Assembly: GCA_030591305.1 (NCBI GenBank)
Contig: JAUVBI010000052.1
Location: forward strand, 1 to 15,104
From: Pseudomonadota bacterium
Lineage (GTDB): Bacteria > Pseudomonadota > Gammaproteobacteria > Pseudomonadales > Halieaceae
Length of the DNA: 15,104 nt
Direction: 5' to 3'
The notes under the pieces are model-generated. The model did no database searches, was not told the origin of the DNA, and worked only from the letters and a program-made list of their open reading frames with translations. A program made the translations under genes and the position numbers. Of this stretch, positions 1 to 8,545 are shown piece by piece (positions within the stretch are counted from its first letter, which is position 1; each line of letters begins with the position of its first letter).

Positions 1-104
1 TCGGTGCACTCACCCGACATCAGCTGCCGCATAACATCTGCCATGTCAGCTCTAGCCAGGTCTTCACCCTCTACGACATGGGCGAGCGCTTGTTGGATAT
101 TCAT
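1..104 (-). CDS. trpD: Anthranilate phosphoribosyltransferase, N-terminal part (cut by window edge)
   Basis: TrpD joins anthranilate to phosphoribosyl pyrophosphate, the second step of tryptophan synthesis in the cytoplasm. Only the first 34 codons are in the window; they begin MNIQQALAHVVEGEDL and continue to VMRQLMSGECT. This matches the helical N-terminal domain of TrpD, where an 'MRQIMTGQCT'-like stretch is typical of Pseudomonas homologues. The start at 104 is preceded by a good Shine-Dalgarno (AGGAGA, about 8 nt upstream). The gene lies 46 nt downstream of the trpG stop on the same strand, so it continues the trpE-trpG-trpD run. The catalytic part lies outside the window, so identity rests on the N-terminus and on context. 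Confidence 0.88.
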   Translation of the reverse strand, partial: MNIQQALAHVVEGEDLARADMADVMRQLMSGECT

Positions 105-150
105 TGCTGTTGTCTCCTACTGGGCCTGTCTGGCTCTTTCTGAATAATAG

Positions 151-729
151 CTACTGCTGCAAAAAGTTACGCAGCAAATCATGGCCGTGGGCCGTGAGAA
201 TGGATTCCGGGTGAAACTGTACACCCTCCAGTACGAGTTCGCGGTGACGCAAACCCATAATTTCATCGATTTCACCGGCGTCGGTTTCTGTCCAGGCAGT
301 GATTTCCAGGCAATTAGGTAAACTGTCCCTCTCCACTACCAGGCTATGATAGCGGGTGGCTTCAAAGGGTTGGCTAAGGCCCTTGAAAACCCCTTCGCCC
401 CGGTGGTGGATAGGCGAGGTTTTGCCGTGCATCACCTTGCGGGCGCGCACGACCTTGCCACCATACACCTGGCCAATACTCTGGTGGCCCAGGCAGATAC
501 CAAGAATTGGCAGTTTTCCCGCCCACTGCTGCACCACTGCCATGGATATTCCCGCTTCATTGGGGGTACACGGGCCTGGGGACAGCACAATCCTCTCTGG
601 CGCCAGGGCCTCGATGTCATCCACACTGATCTCGTCATTGCGAACAACATGGACATCGGCGCCCAGTTCACCCAGATACTGGACAATGTTATAGGTAAAA
701 GAATCGTAGTTATCGATCATTAGTAGCAC
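151..729 (-). CDS. trpG: Anthranilate synthase component II (glutamine amidotransferase)
   Basis: TrpG hydrolyses glutamine and passes ammonia to TrpE to make anthranilate from chorismate. The 192-aa product is a complete class-I glutamine amidotransferase: [11 protein letters not shown] at the N-terminus, the oxyanion-strand PGPCTP near residues 51-56, nucleophile Cys79 in GICLGHQ, and the catalytic His173/Glu175 pair in QFHPES. The annotated start is GTG at 729. An ATG lies three codons further in, at 720. The AGGA about 7 nt upstream of the GTG favours the longer form, and [11 protein letters not shown] is also what Pseudomonas TrpG shows. Only 3 nt separate the gene from the trpE stop, so translational coupling is likely. 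A few homologues serve folate synthesis (PabA) as well; adjacency to trpE and trpD supports the trp assignment. Confidence 0.96.
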   Translation of the reverse strand: MLLMIDNYDSFTYNIVQYLGELGADVHVVRNDEISVDDIEALAPERIVLSPGPCTPNEAGISMAVVQQWAGKLPILGICLGHQSIGQVYGGKVVRARKVMHGKTSPIHHRGEGVFKGLSQPFEATRYHSLVVERDSLPNCLEITAWTETDAGEIDEIMGLRHRELVLEGVQFHPESILTAHGHDLLRNFLQQ

Positions 730-732
730 AGC

Positions 733-2217
733 TCAATCCTCTCCTGCCAATACCATGGATGCAGCGCGGAACATGGCGCGCGCCTTGTTCAATGTCTCTT
801 CCCACTCAAGAGTGGGCACCGAGTCGGCCACTACGCCGCCCCCAGCTTGCACATAGAGCTTGCCATCCTTGATGACTGCGGTGCGGATTGCAATGGCTGT
901 ATCCATATCACCGGCCCAGGAAATATAGCCCACTGCACCGCCGTAAACCCCGCGTTTCACCGGCTCCAGCTCATCGATAATTTCCATGGCCCTGATCTTT
1001 GGCGCCCCGCTCAAAGTACCAGCGGGCAGAGTCGCACGCAGCACATCGAAGGCAGACTTGTCACCCTTGAGCTTACCCGTCACGTTGGAAACGATATGCA
1101 TGACGTGAGAATAGCGCTCCACCACCATTTTGTCGGTGAGCTTTACCGAGCCGATTTTGGCTATTCGCCCCACATCGTTGCGCCCCAGGTCGATCAGCAT
1201 CAGGTGCTCGGCAATCTCCTTGGGGTCGGCCAGCAATTCGGCTTCCAGTGCGTCGTCTTCTGCCTCTGTAGCACCCCGACGGCGTGTACCGGCAATGGGC
1301 CTCACGGTGACCAGGCCCTGTTCTGCCCTGGCCAGAATTTCCGGGGAAGAACCCACAATATGGAAATCGTCCAGGTCCAGGAAATACATATAGGGTGAGG
1401 GGTTGAGATTGCGCAGGGCGCGGTACAGGTTGAGCGGTGGCGCGGTGAAAGGCAAAGTCATGCGCTGTGAAGGCACCACCTGCATCACATCACCCGCCAA
1501 CACGTACTCTTTAATGCGCTCTACCACCGCCTCGTATTCACCCTGGGTAAAATCGGACTCCACCAGCGCTTCGAGTTCAGCGCTGTTACCCGGGTTTAGC
1601 ACCACATCGGGCAGAGCGGGCATGGGCTGCGGCAGGCGGGAGGCCAACTCAGCTAATCGTTGTTGGGCCAACTCATAGGCATTCTCCAGCCCGGGGTCGG
1701 CATTGACGATCAGGCGAATTGTGCCCGCCAGATTGTCGAATACCAACACTTCATCCGATACCATTAACAGGATATCCGGCGTCCCCAGCTGGTCCGGTGG
1801 TGTACTGGCACGCAGCCGTGGCTCGACGTATCTCACCGTATCGTAGCCAAAGTAGCCCACCAGGCCACCGTGAAATACCGGCAGGCAGGCCTGTGGCGCC
1901 GCATTGTAGCGATGCTGAAACGCCTCGGTGTAGGCCAGCGGATCGTCGACCTCCTCGCTCTCGACCCGCTCTCCGTCAAGCCAAACCTCGGCGCGATAGC
2001 CAAACACCTTTAGCAGCCTGCGGCAGGGCAGGCCGATAATAGAATAACGACCCCATTTTTCACCGCCCTGTACCGACTCGAAGAAATAGGAATATGGCCC
2101 CTCCGCAAGTTTGCGGTAGACACTGAGCGGGGTGTCAAGATCGGCAAGCACCTCGATGCTAACAGGGATGCGGTTATAGCCCTGAGCTGCCAGGGCAGCA
2201 AAGTCTTGCGAATTCAT
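733..2217 (-). CDS. trpE: Anthranilate synthase component I
   Basis: TrpE converts chorismate plus ammonia (from TrpG) to anthranilate, the committed step of tryptophan synthesis. The 494-aa length is typical. The N-terminal regulatory half shows [15 protein letters not shown] (residues 45-59), equivalent to the LLES-type segment that takes part in tryptophan feedback binding. The C-terminal chorismate-binding half shows NPSPYMYFL (272-280), [11 protein letters not shown] (305-315), DLGRNDVGR (343-351), [13 protein letters not shown] (400-412) and a final Gly-rich [10 protein letters not shown]. The start ATG at 2217 has only a modest ribosome site (GGGAA). It lies 22 nt after the rpe stop. 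No leader peptide or attenuator is visible in that short gap, so any tryptophan control must act upstream or by enzyme feedback. Confidence 0.97.
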   Translation of the reverse strand: MNSQDFAALAAQGYNRIPVSIEVLADLDTPLSVYRKLAEGPYSYFFESVQGGEKWGRYSIIGLPCRRLLKVFGYRAEVWLDGERVESEEVDDPLAYTEAFQHRYNAAPQACLPVFHGGLVGYFGYDTVRYVEPRLRASTPPDQLGTPDILLMVSDEVLVFDNLAGTIRLIVNADPGLENAYELAQQRLAELASRLPQPMPALPDVVLNPGNSAELEALVESDFTQGEYEAVVERIKEYVLAGDVMQVVPSQRMTLPFTAPPLNLYRALRNLNPSPYMYFLDLDDFHIVGSSPEILARAEQGLVTVRPIAGTRRRGATEAEDDALEAELLADPKEIAEHLMLIDLGRNDVGRIAKIGSVKLTDKMVVERYSHVMHIVSNVTGKLKGDKSAFDVLRATLPAGTLSGAPKIRAMEIIDELEPVKRGVYGGAVGYISWAGDMDTAIAIRTAVIKDGKLYVQAGGGVVADSVPTLEWEETLNKARAMFRAASMVLAGED

Positions 2218-2239
2218 GATGGTTCCCAGTAGATTAGAT

Positions 2240-2908
2240 TCACGCCTTGGCCAGTTGCGCTCGCATCTCCGCTATCACCGCTGCATAGTCGGGTGCGTTG
2301 AAAATAGCCGAACCGGCGACAAAAGTATCGGCCCCCGCCGCCGCGATTTCAGCGATGTTCTTGACCGTTACACCACCGTCCACTTCCAGGCGAATATCAC
2401 AACCAGAATCATCGATAAGCGCCCGGGTTTCACGCAGCTTGGCCAAGGTCGACGGGATAAAAGATTGCCCGCCAAAGCCGGGATTCACCGACATCAGCAA
2501 AATCATGTCTACCTTATCGAGAACATACTTCAAAACATCCAGGCCCACATGCGGATTTAACACCAGCCCCGACTTACAACCCACCTGTCGAATCATTTGC
2601 AGGGACCTGTCAACGTGAGTGGAGGCATCCGGGTGAAAGGTAATATAGCTGGCCCCCGCCTCGGCAAAATCGGCGATCATACCATCCACCGGGCTGACCA
2701 TAAGGTGAACGTCGATGTCGGCGATAACACCGTGATTGCGCAGCGCCCGGCATACCATGGGCCCTATAGTGAGGTTGGGCACATAGTGATTGTCCATCAC
2801 ATCAAAGTGCACCACATCGGCACCCGCAGCGAGTACGTTGTCTACTTCCTCACCCAGGCGGGCAAAGTCGGCGGAGAGAATAGAAGGGGCAATCAGGTAG
2901 TCGCGCAT
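2240..2908 (-). CDS. rpe: Ribulose-phosphate 3-epimerase
   Basis: Rpe interconverts ribulose-5-phosphate and xylulose-5-phosphate in the pentose phosphate pathway. The 222-aa protein is a full-length TIM barrel of the family. Visible active-site elements are Ser9 in [10 protein letters not shown], His34 and Asp36 in [12 protein letters not shown], His68 in DVHLMV, the flexible loop [13 protein letters not shown] (139-151), and Asp177 in LEVDGGV, followed by the phosphate-binding VAGSAIF near the C-terminus. A GGAG sits about 10 nt before the ATG. It lies between murU (59 nt upstream) and trpE (22 nt downstream) on the same strand. In Pseudomonas and relatives rpe is commonly followed by gph and then trpE; here gph is not between them. 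Confidence 0.97.
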   Translation of the reverse strand: MRDYLIAPSILSADFARLGEEVDNVLAAGADVVHFDVMDNHYVPNLTIGPMVCRALRNHGVIADIDVHLMVSPVDGMIADFAEAGASYITFHPDASTHVDRSLQMIRQVGCKSGLVLNPHVGLDVLKYVLDKVDMILLMSVNPGFGGQSFIPSTLAKLRETRALIDDSGCDIRLEVDGGVTVKNIAEIAAAGADTFVAGSAIFNAPDYAAVIAEMRAQLAKA

Positions 2909-2967
2909 TTTTCAGTGGCTCCGATGCTGTGCTTTGGATAGTTTTTGGAAAAGGCTATTCTAGCGTG

Positions 2968-3651
2968 TCATGGCGCACGATGCGAAACCATCTCATCCAG
3001 ATCCTGCAATCGCTGCGGTGTACCGACATCCACCCACTCGCCGCTATAGTATTCGCCGCCGACAACGCCACCGAGAATAGCTTTATCCAGCAGGGGCCTC
3101 ATGGCCAGCTTCCCCGCCGCTATCCCGGCAAAAAAAGTTGGGCTATACAGGCCCAGGCCAGCGTAGGTATAGCCCGTGACATCCTGCTCTTTCACCCTCA
3201 CCTGCCCGGATGAATCAAGGCTAAAGTCTCCCAGGGGATGCTGCGGAGGATTATCCACAAAAACGAGGTGCACCTCATTCCCATCCAACTGCTGTGTTGC
3301 CAACGGAGCAAAGGGATAATCGGTCCAGACATCGCCGTTGACCACCACAAAGGGCTTATCTCCCAGCAGAGGCATGGCGTTGATGATACCACCTGCGGTT
3401 TCAAGTGGTTTGGCCTCGGGCGAATAGACAATTGACACACCCCAGCGGCTGCCATCGCCGCAGTATGCGATAATCTGTTCGGCGAAATGTGCGACGTTGA
3501 TTACCAGTTCGGTAAACCCAGCCTCGGCCAAGCGCCGAATATGGTGTTCAATGAGGGGGGTTCCCGCCACTTTCAACAGGGGTTTGGGCGTGTGGTCAGT
3601 GAGGGGGCGCATGCGCTCCCCTACCCCCGCAGCCAATAACATGACCTTCAT
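2968..3651 (-). CDS. murU: N-acetylmuramate-1-phosphate uridylyltransferase (nucleotidyltransferase)
   Basis: MurU makes UDP-MurNAc from MurNAc-1-phosphate and UTP, the last step of the peptidoglycan recycling bypass known in Pseudomonas. The 227-aa protein is a sugar-nucleotidyltransferase with the N-terminal signature LAAGVGERMRPLT (6-18), Lys23-Pro24 in TPKPLL, ETAGG (84-88), the metal-binding NGD (105-107), and a C-terminal WVDVGTPQRL. The start codon overlaps the amgK stop in an ATGA (3648-3651), so the pair is translationally coupled. The fold alone would also fit mannose-1-phosphate guanylyltransferase-like enzymes. The short length and the coupling to an AmgK-type kinase next to lptD make MurU the best reading. 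Confidence 0.9.
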   Translation of the reverse strand: MKVMLLAAGVGERMRPLTDHTPKPLLKVAGTPLIEHHIRRLAEAGFTELVINVAHFAEQIIAYCGDGSRWGVSIVYSPEAKPLETAGGIINAMPLLGDKPFVVVNGDVWTDYPFAPLATQQLDGNEVHLVFVDNPPQHPLGDFSLDSSGQVRVKEQDVTGYTYAGLGLYSPTFFAGIAAGKLAMRPLLDKAILGGVVGGEYYSGEWVDVGTPQRLQDLDEMVSHRAP

Positions 3652-4736
3652 GGGTGAGCCCGCCCCTCATTGTCCAGGGTGGTTTTCGCCCAGGATTGCT
3701 GGGCAATCAGAGGGGACAAGCGCGCTTGAAACCACTGGAGAAACTCGGCAAACACAGGCTCCACCTCAGCATATTTTTGCACAATCTCTTCCACATAGGC
3801 TACCACCAGAGGCAGGTCCGCCAGATATCCCGGCTTGCCATCGCGCAGGTACAGGCGCGCGAAGATGCCCAAAACCTTGATATGCCGTTGCAGACCCATC
3901 CAGTCAAACCAGCGCAAAAACTGGCTTTCGTCAATGTCGCACAACATTCCCTTTCTCTGTAGTTCGGCGAAATATTCCAGGGCCCATTCCTGCACCCGGT
4001 CGGCGGGCCAACGTATATAACAATCACGCAGCAGGGACACCAGGTCGTAACTCACCGGGCCAACTACAGCATCCTGGAAATCAATAACAGCGAGCTCGCC
4101 AGAGGGCAGCAACATCAAGTTGCGGCTGTGAAAATCCCGGTGAACCAGTACCGTAGGCTGCGCCAGGGCAGATTCGACCAGGGCGTTGTTAAAACGCTGG
4201 ATTAGTTGGCGCTCCTGCCCGTCCAGCGCATAATCCAGCAGCGCCTCTACAAACCAGGTGGGAAAATGCCCCAACTCTTCACTCAGTAGAGCGTGATCGT
4301 ATGCACCACCAGACCAGCTGCCACTATCTATCACCGTCATTTTCCCCAACAGTTCAAATGCCTGCTGGTAATACGCATCTACTGTGGCACTGCTGAGGTC
4401 GGGGAGAAGGCTACAATCGCCCAGGTCCTCCAGTAACAGGTAACCGCGCTCATAGTCCACCGCGTGAATCTTGGGCACCTTCACCCCCGCTGAGGCGAGA
4501 ATAGTGCGCACGGCAACAAAGGCTTCATTTTTTTCCGTGGCCGGTGGTGCATCTGCCACAACATAGCTGGCCTCGGGCAACTGTAAGCGGAAATAACGCC
4601 GATTGCTGGCATCGCCTGCCACAACGGACAGTGAGCCCTCCGTCGGCACCCGTAAAGAGCCTTCAAGCTGGGACTTTTGAGGCAACGCCGCCATTGCCCA
4701 GGGCAGTAAATCTGTGGGGATGGGTCTAACGGTCAT
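3648..4736 (-). CDS. amgK: N-acetylmuramate/N-acetylglucosamine kinase, aminoglycoside-phosphotransferase fold
   Basis: AmgK phosphorylates the anomeric position of MurNAc (and GlcNAc) so that MurU can activate it; in Pseudomonas this salvage route contributes to intrinsic fosfomycin tolerance. The 362-aa product is an APH-family kinase. AGDASNRRYFR (40-50) forms the nucleotide-loop region, LLLEDLGD is the hinge, HRDFHSRN (199-206) is the catalytic loop with Asp201 and Asn206, and DFQDA (219-223) carries the metal-binding Asp. I chose the ATG at 4736 (protein begins MTVRPIPTD) because GAGGAG lies about 10 nt upstream. An in-frame extension to 4805 would add 23 low-complexity residues and run into the divergent promoter. 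It heads the minus-strand run and faces away from lptD, the same arrangement as in P. aeruginosa. Confidence 0.9.
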   Translation of the reverse strand: MTVRPIPTDLLPWAMAALPQKSQLEGSLRVPTEGSLSVVAGDASNRRYFRLQLPEASYVVADAPPATEKNEAFVAVRTILASAGVKVPKIHAVDYERGYLLLEDLGDCSLLPDLSSATVDAYYQQAFELLGKMTVIDSGSWSGGAYDHALLSEELGHFPTWFVEALLDYALDGQERQLIQRFNNALVESALAQPTVLVHRDFHSRNLMLLPSGELAVIDFQDAVVGPVSYDLVSLLRDCYIRWPADRVQEWALEYFAELQRKGMLCDIDESQFLRWFDWMGLQRHIKVLGIFARLYLRDGKPGYLADLPLVVAYVEEIVQKYAEVEPVFAEFLQWFQARLSPLIAQQSWAKTTLDNEGRAHP

Positions 4737-4760
4737 TCTAAAGCGGCTCCTCATTCGGTT

Positions 4761-4772
4761 TGTCTGTAGACA
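4761..4772. promoter_or_regulatory. Small inverted repeat in the amgK/lptD divergent region
   Basis: TGTCT-GT-AGACA is a perfect 5-bp inverted repeat with a 2-nt centre, just downstream of the amgK -10 candidate and about 18 nt before the amgK ribosome site. It could be a binding site for a dimeric regulator, or chance; no regulator gene is nearby. Confidence 0.2.
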
Positions 4773-4776
4773 GGAC

Positions 4777-4805
4777 ATTGTTCTGGTGGAAATATTCTCG
4801 GACAA
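4777..4805 (-). promoter_or_regulatory. Candidate sigma70-type promoter for amgK
   Basis: On the minus strand TTGTCC (4800-4805) is followed after 17 nt by AACAAT (4777-4782). Each box matches four of six consensus bases. It would start transcription about 35 nt before the amgK ATG. It is read by eye only and overlaps the region that should drive lptD. Confidence 0.3.
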
Positions 4806-4827
4806 AAACGCGGAGATGCATTATTAT
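4799..4827 (+). promoter_or_regulatory. Candidate sigma70-type promoter for lptD
   Basis: CGGACA (4799-4804), a 17-nt spacer and TATTAT (4822-4827) give a plausible -35/-10 pair, leaving a leader of about 40 nt before the lptD ATG at 4877. No clear sigma-E promoter (GGAACTT...TCTGA type) is visible, although lptD and surA are sigma-E targets in some enterics. The -35 bases overlap those of the opposing amgK promoter candidate. Confidence 0.35.
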
Positions 4828-4876
4828 TGCGTCCCCTGAGAACAATAAACTCCAGCGACGCTTAACTTCCATATTA

Positions 4877-7237
4877 ATGACGCCAATTCCCGCAAAGTTC
4901 TTACAGCACCTGACACCTTTGCTGCTGTGCCTGGCGTTACCCCTGCCCTGTTCGGCACAGGATAACAATCAATTGGACTGGTCTCCAATAGAAGCCGTGC
5001 CCGAGGAGTTACGCGATGCCAAATGCCACAGCTGCAAAGGCCGCTACATGGACCCGCTGGCGGACGCTGACAAAGACGCCCCCCCAGAGGAACAGGATAT
5101 CAAAGCCAGTGCCACCGACACAGAAATCAATGCTGGCACCATCACCTTGTCCGGGGGCGTGGTTCTCGAACAGGGTTACAGAAAACTACGCGGCGATAAC
5201 GTCACTCTGGACCGCGCCTCTGAATCGGGTATCTTGAGTGGCAATATAAGCATCCGCGAACCAGGCGTTTTATTGCGCGGGGAGCAGGCAGAATTTTCTA
5301 CAATTAGCAGTGAAGCCGTCATCAACGGCAGCCAGTTTATACTGCATGAACAACATATACGCGGCAAGGCACAAACACTAAAACGCAACGACGACGGCCT
5401 GATTTTTATTGAAGACGGGGGGCTGACCTACTGTGCACCGGACAATAACGACTGGGAACTGAGCGCCGATACCATCGAGCTGAATCTGGATAAAGGTGTG
5501 GGAACCGCCAGGGGGGCCAAGCTAAAGGTTAAAGACGTCCCCGTCTTCTACGTTCCCTGGATAAACTTCCCCCTGGATGACCGGCGCAAAACCGGCTTTC
5601 TGTGGCCCGACATCCGCAGCGACAGTAGCAACGGAATAGAAATTTCTACGCCCGTCTACATCAATCTGGCACCCAACTACGATGCCCTCTATACGCCACG
5701 CTATATCGAGAAGCGCGGAATTAATAATGAGCTGAACCTGCGTTATTTGGGCGACTACGCTGGCTACTGGTCGGTAGGCGGGGCCTTTATGGCCGACGAC
5801 AAGCTCTACGAGAAAGAGTTTCCGCTGGACAGCAACGCCGATCGTTGGGTAGCTATCGTAAAACACAATGGCTTGTTACAGCAGCGCTGGCGCTCCAGGG
5901 TGGACTACAGCAAGGCCAGCGATGTTAACTACATCAAGGACCTGGACAGCTCCAGCCTGGATTCGAAGCGCCAGACGGCCCTGTTGCAACGCGCCACCAT
6001 GGACTACCTGGGTGACAATTGGCTGATAGAGGCAGAGGTCCAGCAATTTCAATCCCTGGCAGATGACATTAATAACGACTATAAAAAGCTGCCCCAGATC
6101 AACGGGCAATACCGGGGTCGCAACGAGCCCTTTCACTTCAACCCCATACTATTGGGCCAGTACTCTGATTTTGATACCGACCTCAACCAGGTCACCGGAG
6201 AGCGGGTGTATGCAGAGGCCGGGCTGAACTACCCCATGCTTTGGCAACAGGGATTTTTCACTCCCCAGGTTAAGTACCGGGTACTGAACTACCAGCTGGA
6301 GCCAGGAAAACTACCCCTGGACAGCAGCACACCCTCATCGGAGTCTGCACTGGCCAGCCTGGACGGCGGTCTCTTTTTTGAGCGCCCCACCCACATAGCC
6401 GATAAGGGCCTGATTCAAACTCTGGAACCCAGGCTGTACTACCTGTACAGCGAATATTCGGATCAATTGGACCAGCCAGACTTCGATACCGCGGAGCTGA
6501 CCTTTACCTACAACCAACTGTTCCGGGAAACCCGCTTCAGTGGCCGCGACCGGCTGGATGATGCCAATCAGTTATCTGTAGGCCTTACCACCCGCTTTAT
6601 TGGTGACGACGACGGGCATGAATACATGAGTGCCAGCATTGGCCAGATTTTTTACTTTGATGACCGCAAGGTACGGCTGCGCCCTACCGACCCCATCCTG
6701 GATAAGTCTGGTTCGGAGCTGGCAGCAGAGCTCACATTCAACCCTAATAGTCACATGGATATTCGCGGCAATATCGTCTGGGACCCATACTCTGGCAACG
6801 TCAACAGCGGCAGCATACAGGCCAGCTATCAGGCAAACAACGCGGCCATTTACAACGTTGGCTACACCTTTCGCAGGCCCCTGGGGCTTCTCGCAGCCGC
6901 TCAACCAATAACCGAACAACTCACGCTTTCCACCTACCTGCCCCTGACCTCAAACTGGACCGCATTCGCCAGCTGGAGCTACAGTCTTGAGGCAAAAACC
7001 AATATAGAAGATATGTTCGGGTTGGAATATGATAGCTGCTGCTGGACGGTACGTTTACTACACCTGCGCTATGTCGACAACGTTCCCGGCCAGATTCCCG
7101 ACTTTACCAATCCCAACCTGGAACGGGAAGACTCGACACAGGTTCAATTTATACTCAAGGGCATGGGCGGCTTTGGTAGCCGCGTCACTGGTATTCTTGA
7201 GGAAATGATTAGAGGTTTTGACGAACGTGAATATTAA
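4877..7237 (+). CDS. lptD: LPS-assembly protein LptD (outer-membrane LPS translocon)
   Basis: LptD forms with LptE the outer-membrane translocon that inserts lipopolysaccharide into the outer leaflet. I place the start at ATG 4877, giving 786 aa; the longer reading starts at a TTG inside the promoter region. The N-terminus is a signal peptide (MTPIPAKFLQHLTPLLLCLALPLPCSA, cut before QD). Next comes an OstA/LptA-like jellyroll (about 80-210, with TITLSGGVVLEQG) and then the C-terminal beta-barrel, starting around RVKDFPVFY-like VKDVPVFYVPWINFPLDDRR. Conserved cysteines are visible: a CHSC pair at 50/53, Cys186 in LTYCAP, and the CC pair at 721/722 in YDSCCW, as needed for the inter-domain disulfides. 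It lacks the roughly 100-residue N-terminal extension of Pseudomonas LptD. No strong Shine-Dalgarno precedes the start. It overlaps surA by a few codons. Confidence 0.96.
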   Translation: MTPIPAKFLQHLTPLLLCLALPLPCSAQDNNQLDWSPIEAVPEELRDAKCHSCKGRYMDPLADADKDAPPEEQDIKASATDTEINAGTITLSGGVVLEQGYRKLRGDNVTLDRASESGILSGNISIREPGVLLRGEQAEFSTISSEAVINGSQFILHEQHIRGKAQTLKRNDDGLIFIEDGGLTYCAPDNNDWELSADTIELNLDKGVGTARGAKLKVKDVPVFYVPWINFPLDDRRKTGFLWPDIRSDSSNGIEISTPVYINLAPNYDALYTPRYIEKRGINNELNLRYLGDYAGYWSVGGAFMADDKLYEKEFPLDSNADRWVAIVKHNGLLQQRWRSRVDYSKASDVNYIKDLDSSSLDSKRQTALLQRATMDYLGDNWLIEAEVQQFQSLADDINNDYKKLPQINGQYRGRNEPFHFNPILLGQYSDFDTDLNQVTGERVYAEAGLNYPMLWQQGFFTPQVKYRVLNYQLEPGKLPLDSSTPSSESALASLDGGLFFERPTHIADKGLIQTLEPRLYYLYSEYSDQLDQPDFDTAELTFTYNQLFRETRFSGRDRLDDANQLSVGLTTRFIGDDDGHEYMSASIGQIFYFDDRKVRLRPTDPILDKSGSELAAELTFNPNSHMDIRGNIVWDPYSGNVNSGSIQASYQANNAAIYNVGYTFRRPLGLLAAAQPITEQLTLSTYLPLTSNWTAFASWSYSLEAKTNIEDMFGLEYDSCCWTVRLLHLRYVDNVPGQIPDFTNPNLEREDSTQVQFILKGMGGFGSRVTGILEEMIRGFDEREY

Positions 7238-8513
7238 AGCACTAGCACTAGCAATTGCTATCGGCCTGGCCGTGAGCCTGACCACAGCGCCGATAGTACG
7301 CGCTGCCACCAAGATACTGGACCAGGTCGTTGCCATTGTTGACGAAGACGTCATCATGGCCAGTGAGCTGCGTAACCGTCTGGAATCGGTTACCATGAAC
7401 CTTGAGGCCCGCGGCATGGAGATGCCCCCCGAGGACGAGTTGGTACGAGAAACCCTGGATCGCTTGATCCTGGAGAATATTCAGCTACAACTGGCTGCCA
7501 GGGTAGGTGTCAGAATCAGCGACGCCCAGCTCAACGCGGCGGTAGGGCGTATCGCCAGCCAGAACGGCATGAACCTGGAGCAGTTTCGAATGCGGCTGGA
7601 AGCCGATGGGCAGTCCTACGTGGCAATGCGAGAAGATATCCGCCGCGAGATGATGTTACAACGGGTGCAGACTGGCAATGTAAACCAGCGCATTCAGATA
7701 ACCGACAAGGAAATCGATAATTTCCTGGCGACCGAAGAGGGCCAGGCCCTGACCCAGCCAGAATACCGTCTGGTACACGCCCTACTTCCCCTGGCGCCCG
7801 ACGCCTCCGAGTCCGACGACGCTGCAGCTAAATTGTATGTCGACAATATGACCACCAGGATTCGCGCCGGCGAACCCTTTGACCAGGTGATCGCTTCCAG
7901 TAACGGTAAATACACCTTTAGCGGCGGCGACCTGGGGTGGCGTAGAAGCGCTGACCTGCCCTCCTTATTCAGTGACATAGCCCCCACCCTCAAGGTCGGC
8001 GAAATTGCCGACCCCCTGCACAGTGACAGTGGCTATCACCTGGTTTACCTGCAGGACAAGCGCGGCGGCGAGCAAATAGTCGCCCAGACCGAAGTGCGCC
8101 ACATCCTGGTAAAACCCTCGGAGATCTTGACAGACGCCCAGGCCGAGCAGCTGGTCATAGACCTCAGGGCACGTATCGAGGCGGGCGAGGACTTTGGCGA
8201 ACTGGCCAGGGAATTCTCTGAAGATATCGGCTCTGGACAGGAAGGGGGCGACCTGGGCTGGACTATGAAGGGGCAGATGGTGCCCGAATTTGACGCTGCC
8301 ATGGCCCGCACCGAAATCGGCGAGATCAGCGACCCGGTGCACAGCCAGTTTGGCTGGCATATTCTGGAAGTTACCGGCAGACGCGACCAGGACATGACCG
8401 AGTTGGCCATGCGTGGCAAGGCCAACGAATATCTGCACAGCCGCAAATACCAGGAAGAGCTGGACGCATGGCTGCGCAAAATCCGCGATGAAGCCTTTGT
8501 GGATATCAAGTAA
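7227..8513 (+). CDS. surA: Periplasmic chaperone / peptidyl-prolyl isomerase SurA
   Basis: SurA escorts unfolded outer-membrane proteins, LptD among them, across the periplasm. The 428-aa protein has a signal peptide (NIKALALAIAIGLAV... ending VRA/AT) and an N-terminal chaperone domain (about 30-150, with DQVVAIVDEDVI and later QNGMNLEQF). Two parvulin PPIase domains follow, at about 180-280 (SGGDLGWRRSADLP) and 290-385 (VRHILVK, GGDLGWTMKGQMVPEF), then a C-terminal helix. The start is uncertain. GTG at 7227 has AGAGG 11 nt upstream. A TTG at 7218 would add three residues but leaves only 2 nt to that site. Either start lies inside the lptD 3' end (overlap 11 or 20 nt), so surA translation is probably coupled to lptD. 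Confidence 0.95.
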   Translation: MNIKALALAIAIGLAVSLTTAPIVRAATKILDQVVAIVDEDVIMASELRNRLESVTMNLEARGMEMPPEDELVRETLDRLILENIQLQLAARVGVRISDAQLNAAVGRIASQNGMNLEQFRMRLEADGQSYVAMREDIRREMMLQRVQTGNVNQRIQITDKEIDNFLATEEGQALTQPEYRLVHALLPLAPDASESDDAAAKLYVDNMTTRIRAGEPFDQVIASSNGKYTFSGGDLGWRRSADLPSLFSDIAPTLKVGEIADPLHSDSGYHLVYLQDKRGGEQIVAQTEVRHILVKPSEILTDAQAEQLVIDLRARIEAGEDFGELAREFSEDIGSGQEGGDLGWTMKGQMVPEFDAAMARTEIGEISDPVHSQFGWHILEVTGRRDQDMTELAMRGKANEYLHSRKYQEELDAWLRKIRDEAFVDIK

Positions 8514-8545
8514 TCAAAGCGTTTCACCCGGGAGCGTAACCACTT

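Noticed and set aside
847..1398. 183-codon plus-strand reading frame inside trpE
   Set aside because: It lies wholly antisense to a clearly conserved TrpE domain, shows no family motif and has no ribosome site.
2218..2239. Tryptophan attenuator before trpE
   Set aside because: The 22-nt gap is too short for a leader peptide and paired hairpins, and no Trp-codon run is seen.
4760..4876. 39-residue N-terminal extension of LptD from a TTG
   Set aside because: It would place non-signal, charged sequence before a clean signal peptide and run through the divergent promoter region; the ATG at 4877 fits better.
7965..8438. 157-codon minus-strand reading frame (and an overlapping 160-codon one) inside surA
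   Set aside because: It is antisense to the second PPIase domain of SurA; open frames of this length are expected opposite GC-rich genes.
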